Positions 47,444 through 56,389 of a stretch of 64,000 nt of DNA are shown here, piece by piece. Source of the DNA: Vibrio sp. ED004 (GTDB lineage Bacteria > Pseudomonadota > Gammaproteobacteria > Enterobacterales > Vibrionaceae); contig NZ_CP066149.1 of assembly GCF_023206395.1 (NCBI RefSeq), positions 2,852,001 to 2,916,000 of the forward strand, written 5' to 3'. Position 1 is the stretch's first letter, and every line of letters starts with the position of its first letter. The notes below the pieces were generated by a model, which worked only from the letters and a program-made list of their open reading frames with translations, had not been told where the DNA came from and ran no database searches. The translations under genes and the position numbers were made by a program.

Positions 47444-49355
47444 TTCGAACCAAGTAGAGCAGTTATCCGTTAGAGCACTTTTCGACAGCAAAACCCAATA
47501 TGTCATTCCTATCTATCAGCGTAACTACGCTTGGGGCGCGACAGAGATTGAGCAGCTTATCCAAGATATCAGTGATGCTGCAGGGCTTATAACTCAATCT
47601 GATGAAACCGCTACTGCCAAACAAGTAAAATATTATCTAGGTAGCCTTGTGGTTTATCAGCGCACAACGCATTCACACCAATCGAATGTGGTATACGAAA
47701 CCATTGATGGACAGCAAAGACATACAACGCTCTCTATCTTGTTGGCGTACCTCAAAAATCGTAATGTGCTCGCAGAGAATGAGCTAGAAGGGTTAGACAT
47801 TAATCTCACCTTTGATAGTCGTCCAAAATCCTCCAGAGCATTAGATGACATATATACAGGCAGAACCAATGGTGAGTCAGAAGAGCCTAACATCCATGCT
47901 GCTTTCAACATCATTAAACGTTATTTCAAAACCAAAGGCTTAGATGCACAAGCGAAGACTCAACAGTTCTTTGATTATCTATTAGAAAGCGTCACTATCC
48001 TTAGAGTCGTCGTGCCACCACAAACCGATCTTAACCACTACTTTGAGATCATGAATAACCGTGGTGAGCAGCTAGAAAAGCATGAAGTATTGAAAGCAAA
48101 ATTCATGGCAACGCTTGGTGATGATGAGGAAAGAGGCTGCTTTTCCACTGTTTGGGATGCTTGTGCGAATATGACGCGCTATACCCAAATGGGTTTCCAA
48201 TCGGACTTACGAAAAGACGTATTTGGCTCAGATTGGCAGACAATGCCAACAAGCTTTGAAGCGATTCAAGAAAAGCACACGAGCAAGCAGCAAAAAGAAG
48301 ATGCAATGACGCTGCGAGAAATCATCAGTAACAAGGCATCTCGCTCAAATACTGACGATGACGAGCGAGAGAAAGAAGAACGCTTTGGTTCGGTTATCGA
48401 CTTCTCAAACTTCTTACTTCATGTCTTAAAATTGATGAAGATGGAAGAGAACGTTTCGCTTGATGATAAGAAGTTGATCGACGCATTTATCTCTAAAGAT
48501 GATGGTCTGAAGGTTGGCGCTAAAGCTTTTGTCTATGAACTGCTTAAATGCCGAATTCTGTTTGATAGTTACGTAATTAAGCCTGACCAGCACGATGAAA
48601 AGCGTAAGTGGAGCTTGTTAAGACTTAGCTCTTACATAAACAAAAATAGTTTGAGTCCAGAGTACCCAAATGCCTTCAGTAGCGATAACAACGAAAAGAT
48701 TCGTATGATCTTGGCAATGTTCCATGTATCGAATCCTGCTTTGGTATATAAGCGTTGGTTGAATGACGCTTTACGGGTATTGAACGATCTCGCTACAGAA
48801 GACCGATTGGAAGTTGATGGTAGTTCGTACTTAGCTGCACTTGAAAAGCAGAGTGACAAGTATTTTGATGAGATCTGTGGTGGCTCTCAACTTGAGTTTA
48901 CAGAGAACAATGTCGGTGTATTACATCAAGGTACAGGTGTTCAGAACTTCGTATTTAACCGTTTGGATTACCTACTTTGGCGCAACCTATCAGACGGGAA
49001 GCCAGTTGGCGACATTACTAAAGAGACTCTAGGAGCCCACTTCACAAGCTTTCATTTTGCGTTCAGGACTTCAGTTGAGCACTACTTCCCACAAACCGAC
49101 CCATCTGGTGCAAGTAAGATGCAGGACGTGGATCGTTTCGGTAACCTTTGCCTTATTTCGCCAAGCAGCAACTCAAGACTTAGCAATTACTCTCCTCAAG
49201 ATAAGAAGAAATTCTATAAAGAAAACAATCGTGCAGAGAGTTTAAAGCAAGCCATCATGATGAGTTATGACGATTGGGGACCCGATGGTGTGGCACGTGA
49301 AAATATTCAGAATCATGAAAAAGTGATGATTAAGGTTCTGCGAGATCAAATTTGA
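47436..49355 (+). CDS. DUF262-DUF1524 (GmrSD-like) protein
   Basis: The 639-residue protein combines a DUF262 domain ([22 protein letters not shown] near 20-41, [15 protein letters not shown] near 90-104, [23 protein letters not shown] near 207-229) with a C-terminal HNH-like DUF1524 module ([11 protein letters not shown], about 549-559, and [20 protein letters not shown]). GmrSD-type enzymes cut phage DNA with modified bases. Together with the preceding DUF262 gene it makes an apparent two-part system attached to a type I RM operon. Confidence 0.88.
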   Translation: MSDSNQVEQLSVRALFDSKTQYVIPIYQRNYAWGATEIEQLIQDISDAAGLITQSDETATAKQVKYYLGSLVVYQRTTHSHQSNVVYETIDGQQRHTTLSILLAYLKNRNVLAENELEGLDINLTFDSRPKSSRALDDIYTGRTNGESEEPNIHAAFNIIKRYFKTKGLDAQAKTQQFFDYLLESVTILRVVVPPQTDLNHYFEIMNNRGEQLEKHEVLKAKFMATLGDDEERGCFSTVWDACANMTRYTQMGFQSDLRKDVFGSDWQTMPTSFEAIQEKHTSKQQKEDAMTLREIISNKASRSNTDDDEREKEERFGSVIDFSNFLLHVLKLMKMEENVSLDDKKLIDAFISKDDGLKVGAKAFVYELLKCRILFDSYVIKPDQHDEKRKWSLLRLSSYINKNSLSPEYPNAFSSDNNEKIRMILAMFHVSNPALVYKRWLNDALRVLNDLATEDRLEVDGSSYLAALEKQSDKYFDEICGGSQLEFTENNVGVLHQGTGVQNFVFNRLDYLLWRNLSDGKPVGDITKETLGAHFTSFHFAFRTSVEHYFPQTDPSGASKMQDVDRFGNLCLISPSSNSRLSNYSPQDKKKFYKENNRAESLKQAIMMSYDDWGPDGVARENIQNHEKVMIKVLRDQI

Positions 49356-49404
49356 GAAGCAATAAAGTAGTTTGGGCAATGTCATTAATTAGAGCTTTAT
49401 AGAA

Positions 49405-50721
49405 ATGATGAAGTTAATCGAAGATTTTTGTTCCTCCATAGCAGGAACGGCAAAAACAAGAGTGAGTGACCCATTTATAGGAACATTCATATTTTCTTGG
49501 TTTGTATGTAATTGGAATTATGTTGCTCTGCTTTTTTGGGGAGAAGGAAATGCTACTGAGAGAGTTGGCGCTTTTTACATCTACCTTTCAAGGACATCGA
49601 TCCTAGGGTGGAATAGCCTTTTTGTCTTTCCTTTTTTAGTGACTCTATTTTACTTGTTTGCTTTCCCTTGGTTGTCACTGTGCGTGAAAAGGATACAAAA
49701 ATCGGTTAATGATAAACTGCATCAACAAGCCGTCGAGATTGAAGAAGATAAAGTTGATCAACAAGAAAGTTTGAGTAAAGCCAGACTTAGGGCTGACCCA
49801 GATAAACAGTTTTTGGAACAACTTGTTCAGCAAGATATCGATAAAAGAAATGAAATACTTGAGCACATAAAACAACGAACGGTGCGTCTTGAAGCTAAAG
49901 CTAATGAAGCATTGAGCCAAGAAAAAGAACAAGAGGCTAAAACCAAAGAAGCTCAAAGTAATGCTAAAGCGATGGAGTTGGAACTAGATAAAAAGACCAA
50001 ACAAGCAGAATTAGAACGAGTCCGGTTTGAAAGTAACAGTGCTAAAGCAAGAGCTACACTAGCATCACATCGCTTCCCATCGGTTTATTTTCTTATGCTC
50101 AAAATAGAGGAAAGCCTTGGCCAAGATAATGTTCAACTTTCTTTGAAAGCGTCAGGCGAAATTGTAGCGGCGTTATTTGGATATGAGAACTTTGAAGAAG
50201 TCTTAGCAGATGAAAAATTTAATAATGATTCGTTAGAAAGAGTTAATTATGTTTACTACGATGATGGGCTTGCGAAAAGATTGGAACAAATTATTTTAGG
50301 TGAAGACTCAGAAAATGAAGACTTATCAGCTGACCTAATTTTTGATCACCTACAGAACCTCTTCGAAGATGAACCCTTTGAGCTCGTTACTAGTGATCGA
50401 CTGGAAGAATATAGTAGAGAGGCAATAGAGAATAATTCCTATGACCTATTGAATGGGGAAGGAACTTCAGGTGGAAGGGCTGAATCCGATACGATCTTTG
50501 GAGATATAGACGACATACATGTTGATAGTTCCACTTTTGATGAGGGTTTTTCTGCAAAGGTTATAGTTGCAGCTAGTGGAGAACATCGAAGAGAAAGTGG
50601 AATACCTGGAAGAACGATGACTATCTCCGTAGAAATGAAGTGTGATGTTATTGTCGGTAAGTATGGATTAGGAGCGGTAGAAGAAGGCCAAGTGGTTGGT
50701 TCTTTGGATGATTTTGACTAA
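49405..50721 (+). CDS. Membrane-anchored coiled-coil protein, cargo
   Basis: The 438-residue protein has two hydrophobic stretches near its N-terminus (about 24-47, GTFIFSWFVCNWNYVALLFWG, and about 67-92), a long Lys/Glu/Ala/Gln coiled coil (about 115-225) and a soluble acidic C-terminal region. The layout of two membrane helices plus coiled coil resembles defence effectors that sense intracellular signals, but no toxin motif is recognised. It is last in the cargo operon, 49 bp after the DUF1524 gene. Confidence 0.65.
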   Translation: MMKLIEDFCSSIAGTAKTRVSDPFIGTFIFSWFVCNWNYVALLFWGEGNATERVGAFYIYLSRTSILGWNSLFVFPFLVTLFYLFAFPWLSLCVKRIQKSVNDKLHQQAVEIEEDKVDQQESLSKARLRADPDKQFLEQLVQQDIDKRNEILEHIKQRTVRLEAKANEALSQEKEQEAKTKEAQSNAKAMELELDKKTKQAELERVRFESNSAKARATLASHRFPSVYFLMLKIEESLGQDNVQLSLKASGEIVAALFGYENFEEVLADEKFNNDSLERVNYVYYDDGLAKRLEQIILGEDSENEDLSADLIFDHLQNLFEDEPFELVTSDRLEEYSREAIENNSYDLLNGEGTSGGRAESDTIFGDIDDIHVDSSTFDEGFSAKVIVAASGEHRRESGIPGRTMTISVEMKCDVIVGKYGLGAVEEGQVVGSLDDFD

Positions 50722-50783
50722 AGTTCGCAACCACTTAACAAATTCACATAACTAGATTTGCTTTTCAGGGAATTAGGCTCACA

Positions 50784-50810
50784 CTAAAACTTAGATACTC
50801 TAAGTTTTAG
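50784..50810. promoter_or_regulatory. XRE operator 3, in front of tniQ-cas
   Basis: A perfect 11+11 bp palindrome CTAAAACTTAG-ATACT-CTAAGTTTTAG. Its inner part is the same ACTTAG-N5-CTAAGT as operators 1 and 2. It ends nine bases before the tniQ start codon, so binding would block transcription or initiation of the tniQ-cas operon. Confidence 0.85.
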
Positions 50811-50819
50811 TGGTGGCAT

Positions 50820-52034
50820 GTGAAAGCGGATATTCAACTTTACCCTGACGAATCGCTCGAAAGCTTCTTGTTGCGTTTATCGCAAGAACAAGGCTACGAG
50901 CGATTTTCTCATTTCGCCGAAGATATCTGGTTCGACACCATGGATCAGCATGAGGCGATTGCTGGTGCTTTCCCCTTAGAGCTCGAACGAGTCAATATCT
51001 ACCACGCTCAAACCACAAGCCAAATGCGAGTGCGGGTTCTTATCCACCTTGAGAACCAATTAAAGCTCAACAACTTTGGTGTATTGCGCCTAGCGCTATC
51101 ACATTCAAAATCTCAATTCTCTCCGCAATATAAAGCTGTACATAGGTTCGGGGCTGATTACCCTTATGCTTTTGTTCGTAAGCGCTTCACGCCTATTTGT
51201 CCCCTATGTATTGGCGAAGCTCCTTACATTCATCAGCAGTGGCAATTTATCTCTCACCAAGCCTGTGAGCATCATGGCTGTAAACTGATTCATCACTGCC
51301 CTGAGTGTAAGTCGAGGCTTGAATACCAAAGTACCGAGAGTAGTAGCCAATGTGAATGTGGTTTTGAACTCCGAAACTCGCCAGTCGAAGATGCGCCAGA
51401 GGCTGAGCTTTTGGTCGCTAGATGGTTATCGGGAAATGATTCAAAACCCTTGGGATTACTAAAAACAGAAATGACGTTATCTGAGCGCTATGGTTTTTTA
51501 CTTTGGTATGTAAATCGCTATGGTGAGTTTGATGATGATCTCTGTTTTGAGTCATTCATTGAATATTGTGGCGCTTGGCCAACGTCATTGTGGCAAGACC
51601 TCGATGTTTTGAAAGAGAAGGCAGAGCTCGTCCGAGTAAAAGATTGGAAGAAGATGTTTTTCAATGAAGCTTTTGGTGCTCTGCTTAAAGATTGCCGTCA
51701 GTTACCCAGTCGGCAGTTGAGTCACAATATCGTACTGACACAGGTGTTAGCTTACTTTACAAAGCTAATGGCAACAGTGCCTCCAAGCGCGAAAGGAAAT
51801 ATCGGTGATGTACTGCTCAGCCCCTTAGAAGCTTCTACATTGCTTTCTTGTACAACAGATGAGGTATATCGGTTGTATGAGTTTGGTGAGATCAAAGCCG
51901 CTATCAGGCCGCGAATGCATACCAAAATTGCAAGTCATGAATCGGCATTTACTTTAAGAAGTGTCATCGAGACAAAGTTGACTCGAATGAGCTCTGAAAG
52001 TGATGGTTTAAGTGTGTATCTACCTGAGTGGTAA
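50820..52034 (+). CDS. tniQ: TniQ (TnsD-like) target adaptor
   Basis: The 404-residue protein matches the TniQ family: an N-terminal ESLESFLLRLSQEQGYERFSHF, then a zinc-finger block with CPLCIGEAPYIHQQWQFISHQACEHHGC near 120-147 and CPECKSRLEY/CECGFEL near 153-178, followed by a C-terminal helix-turn-helix region. In I-F3 elements TniQ dimerises on Cascade and passes the target to TnsC. The start is GTG 50820, since the ATG two bases before it stops at once. It is the first gene of the tniQ-cas operon. Confidence 0.93.
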   Translation: MKADIQLYPDESLESFLLRLSQEQGYERFSHFAEDIWFDTMDQHEAIAGAFPLELERVNIYHAQTTSQMRVRVLIHLENQLKLNNFGVLRLALSHSKSQFSPQYKAVHRFGADYPYAFVRKRFTPICPLCIGEAPYIHQQWQFISHQACEHHGCKLIHHCPECKSRLEYQSTESSSQCECGFELRNSPVEDAPEAELLVARWLSGNDSKPLGLLKTEMTLSERYGFLLWYVNRYGEFDDDLCFESFIEYCGAWPTSLWQDLDVLKEKAELVRVKDWKKMFFNEAFGALLKDCRQLPSRQLSHNIVLTQVLAYFTKLMATVPPSAKGNIGDVLLSPLEASTLLSCTTDEVYRLYEFGEIKAAIRPRMHTKIASHESAFTLRSVIETKLTRMSSESDGLSVYLPEW

Positions 52035-52036
52035 TT

Positions 52037-54124
52037 ATGACGAAATTAAGAGACTTATTAGCAATTGAAGACGAGACAGTAAAGCAGATTACGCTAAAGA
52101 AGATGTTCATGGCCTATACGGAAGATGTCTGTGTTGAAGGGTGTGAAAAAGAAGCGTTAACGATTTTGCTCAATCTCAGTTCAAGCCATCAAGCGGATAG
52201 ATGCTCGGATTGGTTGGATATTACCCGCGCTAAAAGGCATTTAAAAGCGGCTGAGAACCTAGAGGCGTCCCTTGATGAAATCAAATGGTTCCATACTCAT
52301 AATCTCAAGTTTCCAGACTGCCGAGTTAAAGATCAGCGGATAATTGCACAACCTCTTGCTACAACCGAGGCGTTTATCTCAAGCTTAGTATTAGAGCAAC
52401 GTTTGGGGTGGGCGCATAACTCTGCGGTGTATCGCCATACATTGTGGTTATTGAATCCTTTTCGTTGGCAATCACAGTCCGTGAGTCTTCATTCACTTAT
52501 TCAGCAAGAAACCCCTGTTTGGCTCGAGCTGCTTAAAGGTTTTGGTTTAGGCACTAAGTCACTTGCTCGCTTACAAAACACAATGGCAGAACAGCTACCT
52601 GAAAATAGCCTCCCTGACAGAGTCAGTACTTACAGCAAGCAACTACGGTTTCCATGGGGGGATGATTATGTTTCGGTGACCCCAGTGGTCAGTCATACCA
52701 TCCAAAGTGAGCTAGAAGTGAGATCGCGAAGTCAGGAAAGTAAGCTCTGCTTTGTGTCTTCGTCATTGCCAAACTCGGCAAGTATCGGGAATCTGTGTGG
52801 CAGTTTAGGTGGGCATATGAAAGTCCTAAACTACCCGCTAGACGTCAAACCAGCGCAGGGTGGGACGTTAACTGAAAGTCGCAAAAAGAGTGGCCACTAC
52901 TTTGATGACTATCAGGTAACTAACGCTAAAAGTTGTCAGGTGTTAAATCATCTAATTGGTTCAGAGCCATCAAAAACACAGAAGCAAAGAGAGAACGCTC
53001 GTAAGGTTAGAAGTAAGATATTGCGAAAGCAGATAGCCCTGTGGATGCTACCATTAATTGAGTTAAGAGATATCGTTGATGCTGACTCTAATCAACAGCA
53101 ATTGGAACATGATGACACTTTAGCTCAAGCCTTTTTGGCGCTACCAGAATCGGATCTAGGCTCTTTAGCTAATGAGTTTAACCGTCGCTTGCATCTCACG
53201 TTTCAGAATAATACGTATGCCGCAAAGTTTGCCTATCACCCTAAGCTTATGCAGGTCGCCAAAGCCCAAATTGTATGGGTACTTGAACAACTTAGTAAAC
53301 CAAATGGCAATGAAGATAAGGTAGCGGGTGAGCAGTATATCTATTTGTCATCAATGAGAGTGCAAGATGCGGTCGCAATGAGTAGCCCATATCTGTGTGG
53401 TGCTCCTTCTTTGACGGCTATTTGGGGTTTTATGCACCGCTATCAAAGAGAGTTTAACAAGCTAGTTAATTGTGATTCCCCGTTTGAGTTTTCGAGTTTC
53501 TCTTTTTATGTTCGAAGCGAGAACATTCAACCGACAGCTAAGCTTACAGAACCTAACTCAGTCGCCAAAGCGCGAACGGTTTCTAGCGTAAAACGGCCTG
53601 CTATCCGCACAGAACGATTGGCGGATATTGAAATAGACTTAGTTATCAGAGTCCATAGTGATAGTCGTATTTCAGATTTTAAGTCAGCGCTTAAAACAGC
53701 TCTTCCCGTAGTTTTTGCCGGAGGGGCATTATACCAACCACAGCTATCGACGCAGATTGAGTGGCTAAGGACGTTTACCAGTAAGAGCGAGCTTTTCCAT
53801 GTCATAAAAGGGTTGCCAGCATACGGACGATGGTTATATCCAAGTGAGAACCAGCCGAGTGACTTTGATGACCTAGAGCATTTAATAACGAAAGACGCTG
53901 ATAATTTGCCAGTTTCTATTGGCTACTATTTGTTAGAACGCCCCACTAAACGGTGCAACTCAATCACCAATTATCACGCTTATGCAGAGAATGCGATAGG
54001 GTTAGCTAAAAAAGTGAATCCAATAGAAGTACGTTTTAGTGGAAGAGATCACTTTTTAAACCATGCCTTTTGGTCGATAGAATGCAGTAGCGAAACTATT
54101 CTTATAAAAAACTATAGGGATTAA
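52037..54124 (+). CDS. cas8: Cas8-Cas5 fusion of type I-F3
   Basis: From ATG 52037 the product has 695 residues. The N-terminal part (about 1-330) corresponds to Cas8f/Csy1, the C-terminal part to Cas5f/Csy2, as is usual for the fused protein of I-F3 elements. It caps the 5' end of the crRNA and recognises the PAM. The start follows the tniQ stop by two bases. The short alternative frame start upstream (GTG 52028) would overlap tniQ. Identification rests on its place between tniQ and cas7 and on length, since Cas8 sequences vary strongly. Confidence 0.88.
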   Translation: MTKLRDLLAIEDETVKQITLKKMFMAYTEDVCVEGCEKEALTILLNLSSSHQADRCSDWLDITRAKRHLKAAENLEASLDEIKWFHTHNLKFPDCRVKDQRIIAQPLATTEAFISSLVLEQRLGWAHNSAVYRHTLWLLNPFRWQSQSVSLHSLIQQETPVWLELLKGFGLGTKSLARLQNTMAEQLPENSLPDRVSTYSKQLRFPWGDDYVSVTPVVSHTIQSELEVRSRSQESKLCFVSSSLPNSASIGNLCGSLGGHMKVLNYPLDVKPAQGGTLTESRKKSGHYFDDYQVTNAKSCQVLNHLIGSEPSKTQKQRENARKVRSKILRKQIALWMLPLIELRDIVDADSNQQQLEHDDTLAQAFLALPESDLGSLANEFNRRLHLTFQNNTYAAKFAYHPKLMQVAKAQIVWVLEQLSKPNGNEDKVAGEQYIYLSSMRVQDAVAMSSPYLCGAPSLTAIWGFMHRYQREFNKLVNCDSPFEFSSFSFYVRSENIQPTAKLTEPNSVAKARTVSSVKRPAIRTERLADIEIDLVIRVHSDSRISDFKSALKTALPVVFAGGALYQPQLSTQIEWLRTFTSKSELFHVIKGLPAYGRWLYPSENQPSDFDDLEHLITKDADNLPVSIGYYLLERPTKRCNSITNYHAYAENAIGLAKKVNPIEVRFSGRDHFLNHAFWSIECSSETILIKNYRD

Positions 54125-54130
54125 TCGTTT

Positions 54131-55180
54131 ATGGAACTTTGTACTCAGCTGAACTACGTACGCTCTCTTTCCGCTGGCAAAGCATATTTCTACCATCTTT
54201 CGAAAAGTGGTGAGATGTGTCCCCTTGAAATTGATAGAACTAGGTTGCGCGCACCAAAAGGGGGTTATGCAGAAGCATATAAGGGAGACAAGTTTGCTGA
54301 AAAGAATGTTGCTCCACAAGATTTAGCTTATTCCAATCGTCCGTTCATTGAAGAGTGTTATGTAAAGCCGGGTGTAGATGATATCTACTGTGCATTCCCC
54401 CTTCGAATTCGAGCCAATTCTCTAACCCCATATATCTGTAGTGACGGTGAAGTACGCGGTAAACTTTCATTACTGGCTAAAACTTACAAAGAGCTCAATG
54501 GGTATCAGGAGCTAGCTCATCGATACGCAAAGAACATCCTGCTTGGCACTTGGCTTTGGAGAAACAGAGAGTGTCGACAATTGTCGATAGAAGTGACCAC
54601 CAGTGATTCACAAACCTTGATTATAGAAAACGCAACAAGGCTTTCTTGGTATGGTCATTGGGACGAAGATTCAGCAGGATGTCTAGAAAAGCTCACAGCC
54701 TATTTGATGCGAGCCCTTTCTGACCCAACCGAATACTCCTACATGGATGTCAAAGCTAAAATTGGAGTTGGTTGGGGAGATGAGGTTTACCCAAGCCAAG
54801 AGTTTTTAGATAGCCAAGAAGATGGTGTTCCTACTAAGCAGCTTGCCACCATAAAACTATTGAACGGACAGGAAACTGTTGCATTTCATGGTCAAAAAAT
54901 TGGTGCAGCTTTGCAATCGATTGACGATTGGTGGCATGAAGACGCAGATAAGCCATTAAGAGTGAATGAGTATGGCGCTGATAGAGAATACGTTATAGCA
55001 AGGCGACACGTAACACTTAAGAACGATTTCTATCAGCTGCTTAGAAATACCGAGAATTGGACTGAAAGCATGACTGCTACTCAGGCCATTCCCAATGATG
55101 TTCATTTTATCATGTCTGTCTTGATCAAAGGCGGCCTATTCAATTGCTCAAGTTCAAAGTCTAAAACGAAGGCTAAGTAA
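54131..55180 (+). CDS. cas7: Cas7f (Csy3) backbone subunit
   Basis: The 349-residue product fits Cas7f/Csy3: N-terminal LNYVRSLSAGKAYFYHLSKSG, a central region with RYAKNILLGTWLWRNRECRQLSIEV, and a C-terminal part with NDFYQLLRN. Several copies line the crRNA, each covering six nucleotides and flipping every sixth base. It starts seven bases after cas8 and ends ten before cas6. Confidence 0.92.
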   Translation: MELCTQLNYVRSLSAGKAYFYHLSKSGEMCPLEIDRTRLRAPKGGYAEAYKGDKFAEKNVAPQDLAYSNRPFIEECYVKPGVDDIYCAFPLRIRANSLTPYICSDGEVRGKLSLLAKTYKELNGYQELAHRYAKNILLGTWLWRNRECRQLSIEVTTSDSQTLIIENATRLSWYGHWDEDSAGCLEKLTAYLMRALSDPTEYSYMDVKAKIGVGWGDEVYPSQEFLDSQEDGVPTKQLATIKLLNGQETVAFHGQKIGAALQSIDDWWHEDADKPLRVNEYGADREYVIARRHVTLKNDFYQLLRNTENWTESMTATQAIPNDVHFIMSVLIKGGLFNCSSSKSKTKAK

Positions 55181-55189
55181 GGGAGAGCT

Positions 55190-55795
55190 ATGACTAAGCG
55201 TTACTACTTCTTAATACGTTACATACCTGCACAAGCCGACTATGAGCTGTTAGCAGGGCGTTGTATCTCCCAAATGCACTTGTTTATGGTGAATAACCGA
55301 CAAGCCATGAATAAAATAGGTGTGAGCTTTCCCTACTGGAGTGATGTTACGGTTGGTCAAACCATAGCTTTTGTTGCCGAAGATAAAGATATGATGGTTG
55401 GACTCTCTTTTCAGCCCTATTTCTCTGTGATGGTAAATGAAGGTTTGTTTGAGATCTCCAGTGTTTGTGAGGTGCCTGACATTGCGGTTGAGGTGAGGTT
55501 TACCCGTAATCAAACGATTGGGAAAAGTTTTCTGGGCTCCAAGAAACGTCGAATCAAACGTAGCATGGCTAGATCCGAACTATCTGGTGTTGAACCATCG
55601 TTACCAGCCACTAATGAAGAGCGTGCCATCGATAGTTTTCATCGAATCCCAATCTCCAGCGGTTCATCAGGGGAAAGTTATATTTTGTTTGTACAAAAGG
55701 AGCTTGTTAGTGAGCGCGATGCAGCAAACTTTAACAGCTATGGTTTAGCCACCAATCAAGAAAGAAAAGGCACAGTACCTGAGTTACGTTTTTAA
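55190..55795 (+). CDS. cas6: Cas6f (Csy4) crRNA endonuclease
   Basis: The 201-residue protein follows Csy4: RYYFLIRYIPAQAD at the start, the catalytic histidine in ISQMHLFMV near residue 30, IGVSFPYW near 42-49, the arginine-rich helix KKRRIKRSMARSE near 121-133 that reads the repeat hairpin, and a C-terminal FNSYGLATN. It cuts below the hairpin of each repeat. It is last in the operon, 129 bp before the first repeat. Confidence 0.93.
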   Translation: MTKRYYFLIRYIPAQADYELLAGRCISQMHLFMVNNRQAMNKIGVSFPYWSDVTVGQTIAFVAEDKDMMVGLSFQPYFSVMVNEGLFEISSVCEVPDIAVEVRFTRNQTIGKSFLGSKKRRIKRSMARSELSGVEPSLPATNEERAIDSFHRIPISSGSSGESYILFVQKELVSERDAANFNSYGLATNQERKGTVPELRF

Positions 55796-55924
55796 CCCCT
55801 TTTTCTAAAGCTCTTTTTTAGAGAAGTAAAAACAAGGGCTTACAGAAGTAAGGAGAAAAAGGGTATTTTGATAAATTGTGACCTTAAGCACGCAGAATCA
55901 GAAGGTTAGAGACTATATTCTACA

Positions 55925-56058
55925 GTGTCCTGCCGAATAGGCAGCTAAGAAACATCAACAACAAGAAATAGAATTAAGCTCGTGGTGTCCTGCCGAATAG
56001 GCAGCTAAGAATAGGCCAGGAAGAAAGCAACCTTCCTGCTGAACAAGCAGTTAATAAT
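55925..56058 (+). CRISPR. I-F3 CRISPR array: two standard repeats plus a diverged terminal repeat
   Basis: Two 28 bp repeats at 55925-55952 and 55985-56012 share the hairpin CTGCCGAATAGGCAG and enclose a normal 32 bp spacer (55953-55984). Repeat 2 ends AAT rather than AAA. A third, atypical repeat at about 56031-56058 has the hairpin CTGCTGAACAAGCAG, in which paired bases changed together. The second spacer is therefore only about 18 bases by repeat register (56013-56030), with two more bases matching ffs. There is no adaptation gene, so new spacers cannot be acquired by this element alone. The target of spacer 1 is not identified. Confidence 0.92.
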
Positions 56059-56060
56059 CA

Positions 56061-56091
56061 AAACCATCATGTTTAGGCTTGATGGTTTTTT
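56061..56091 (+). terminator. Terminator of the CRISPR array
   Basis: AAACCATCA / TGATGGTTT with a 10-base loop, continuing into six T, directly after the atypical repeat. It makes the array a short defined transcript. Confidence 0.8.
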
Positions 56092-56154
56092 GTTGGGCAT
56101 GTTGATATTAAACTGTTAAGACAAAATTTTTCTAAGTAGTAAAGTGAGTATGAG

Positions 56155-56307
56155 ATGAGTGATGTTTTGAATATGGTGCATGAGACAGTAAACGACTTAT
56201 ACGAAAGTGGTGCTGTAGATCAAGCAACGTTAAACCAGGTTGAGAAGATATGTTTAACCGTAGCCGATGATGATGGTGGAGATCAGGAAAGTAAAGAAAG
56301 CTCTTAG
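56155..56307 (+). pseudogene. Remnant of an XRE antitoxin-like gene
   Basis: A 50-codon ORF (MSDVLNMVHETVNDLYESGA start) resembles the N-terminal arm of MqsA/HigA-like antitoxins of the form VHETVNDLY.AGAVDQATL..., but ends before the helix-turn-helix region and finishes with an unrelated acidic tail (DDDGGDQESKESS). It is probably a 5' fragment of a lost antitoxin. No toxin gene is beside it. The truncation could mark an old junction near the left side of the transposon. Confidence 0.55.
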
Positions 56308-56355
56308 TTATCGAATTTTGACAAGCGCCTTCGGTAATTAAGCGCTTGATGATCA

Positions 56356-56389
56356 CAATACTAGCTTGATCTCAATACTAGCTTGATCT
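56356..56389. repeat. Perfect 17 bp tandem duplication
   Basis: CAATACTAGCTTGATCT occurs twice back to back, just after an imperfect hairpin (CAAGCGC / GCGCTTG, 56322-56348). It lies in a 380 bp noncoding stretch (56308-56691) that otherwise shows nothing I can name. Confidence 0.8.

Larger units (their letters stand above)
32924..56058 (+). mobile_element. Type I-F3 CRISPR-associated Tn7-like transposon (minimum extent)
   Basis: The element carries tnsA-tnsB-tnsC beside ffs and tniQ-cas8/5-cas7-cas6-CRISPR at the far side, with no cas1, cas2 or cas3. The ffs site is one of the known attachment sites of I-F3b elements. The right end is placed at TGT 32924 from the TGT terminus, the CATAA-containing repeats that follow and the distance from the protospacer. 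The presumed target duplication is ATATA (32919-32923). I could not find the matching left end, so the listed end is the last base of the CRISPR array, not the true boundary. Confidence 0.9.

Noticed and set aside
36595..50721. Search for cas1, cas2, cas3 or an active type I-F interference module in the cargo
   Set aside because: No HD/helicase Cas3 fusion or Cas1 motif is present; the 37544 helicase lacks an HD nuclease and Cas2 part, and HsdR is a type I restriction subunit.
55953..55984. Target of spacer 1 within the window
   Set aside because: No matching stretch was seen by eye on either strand; a database search would be needed.
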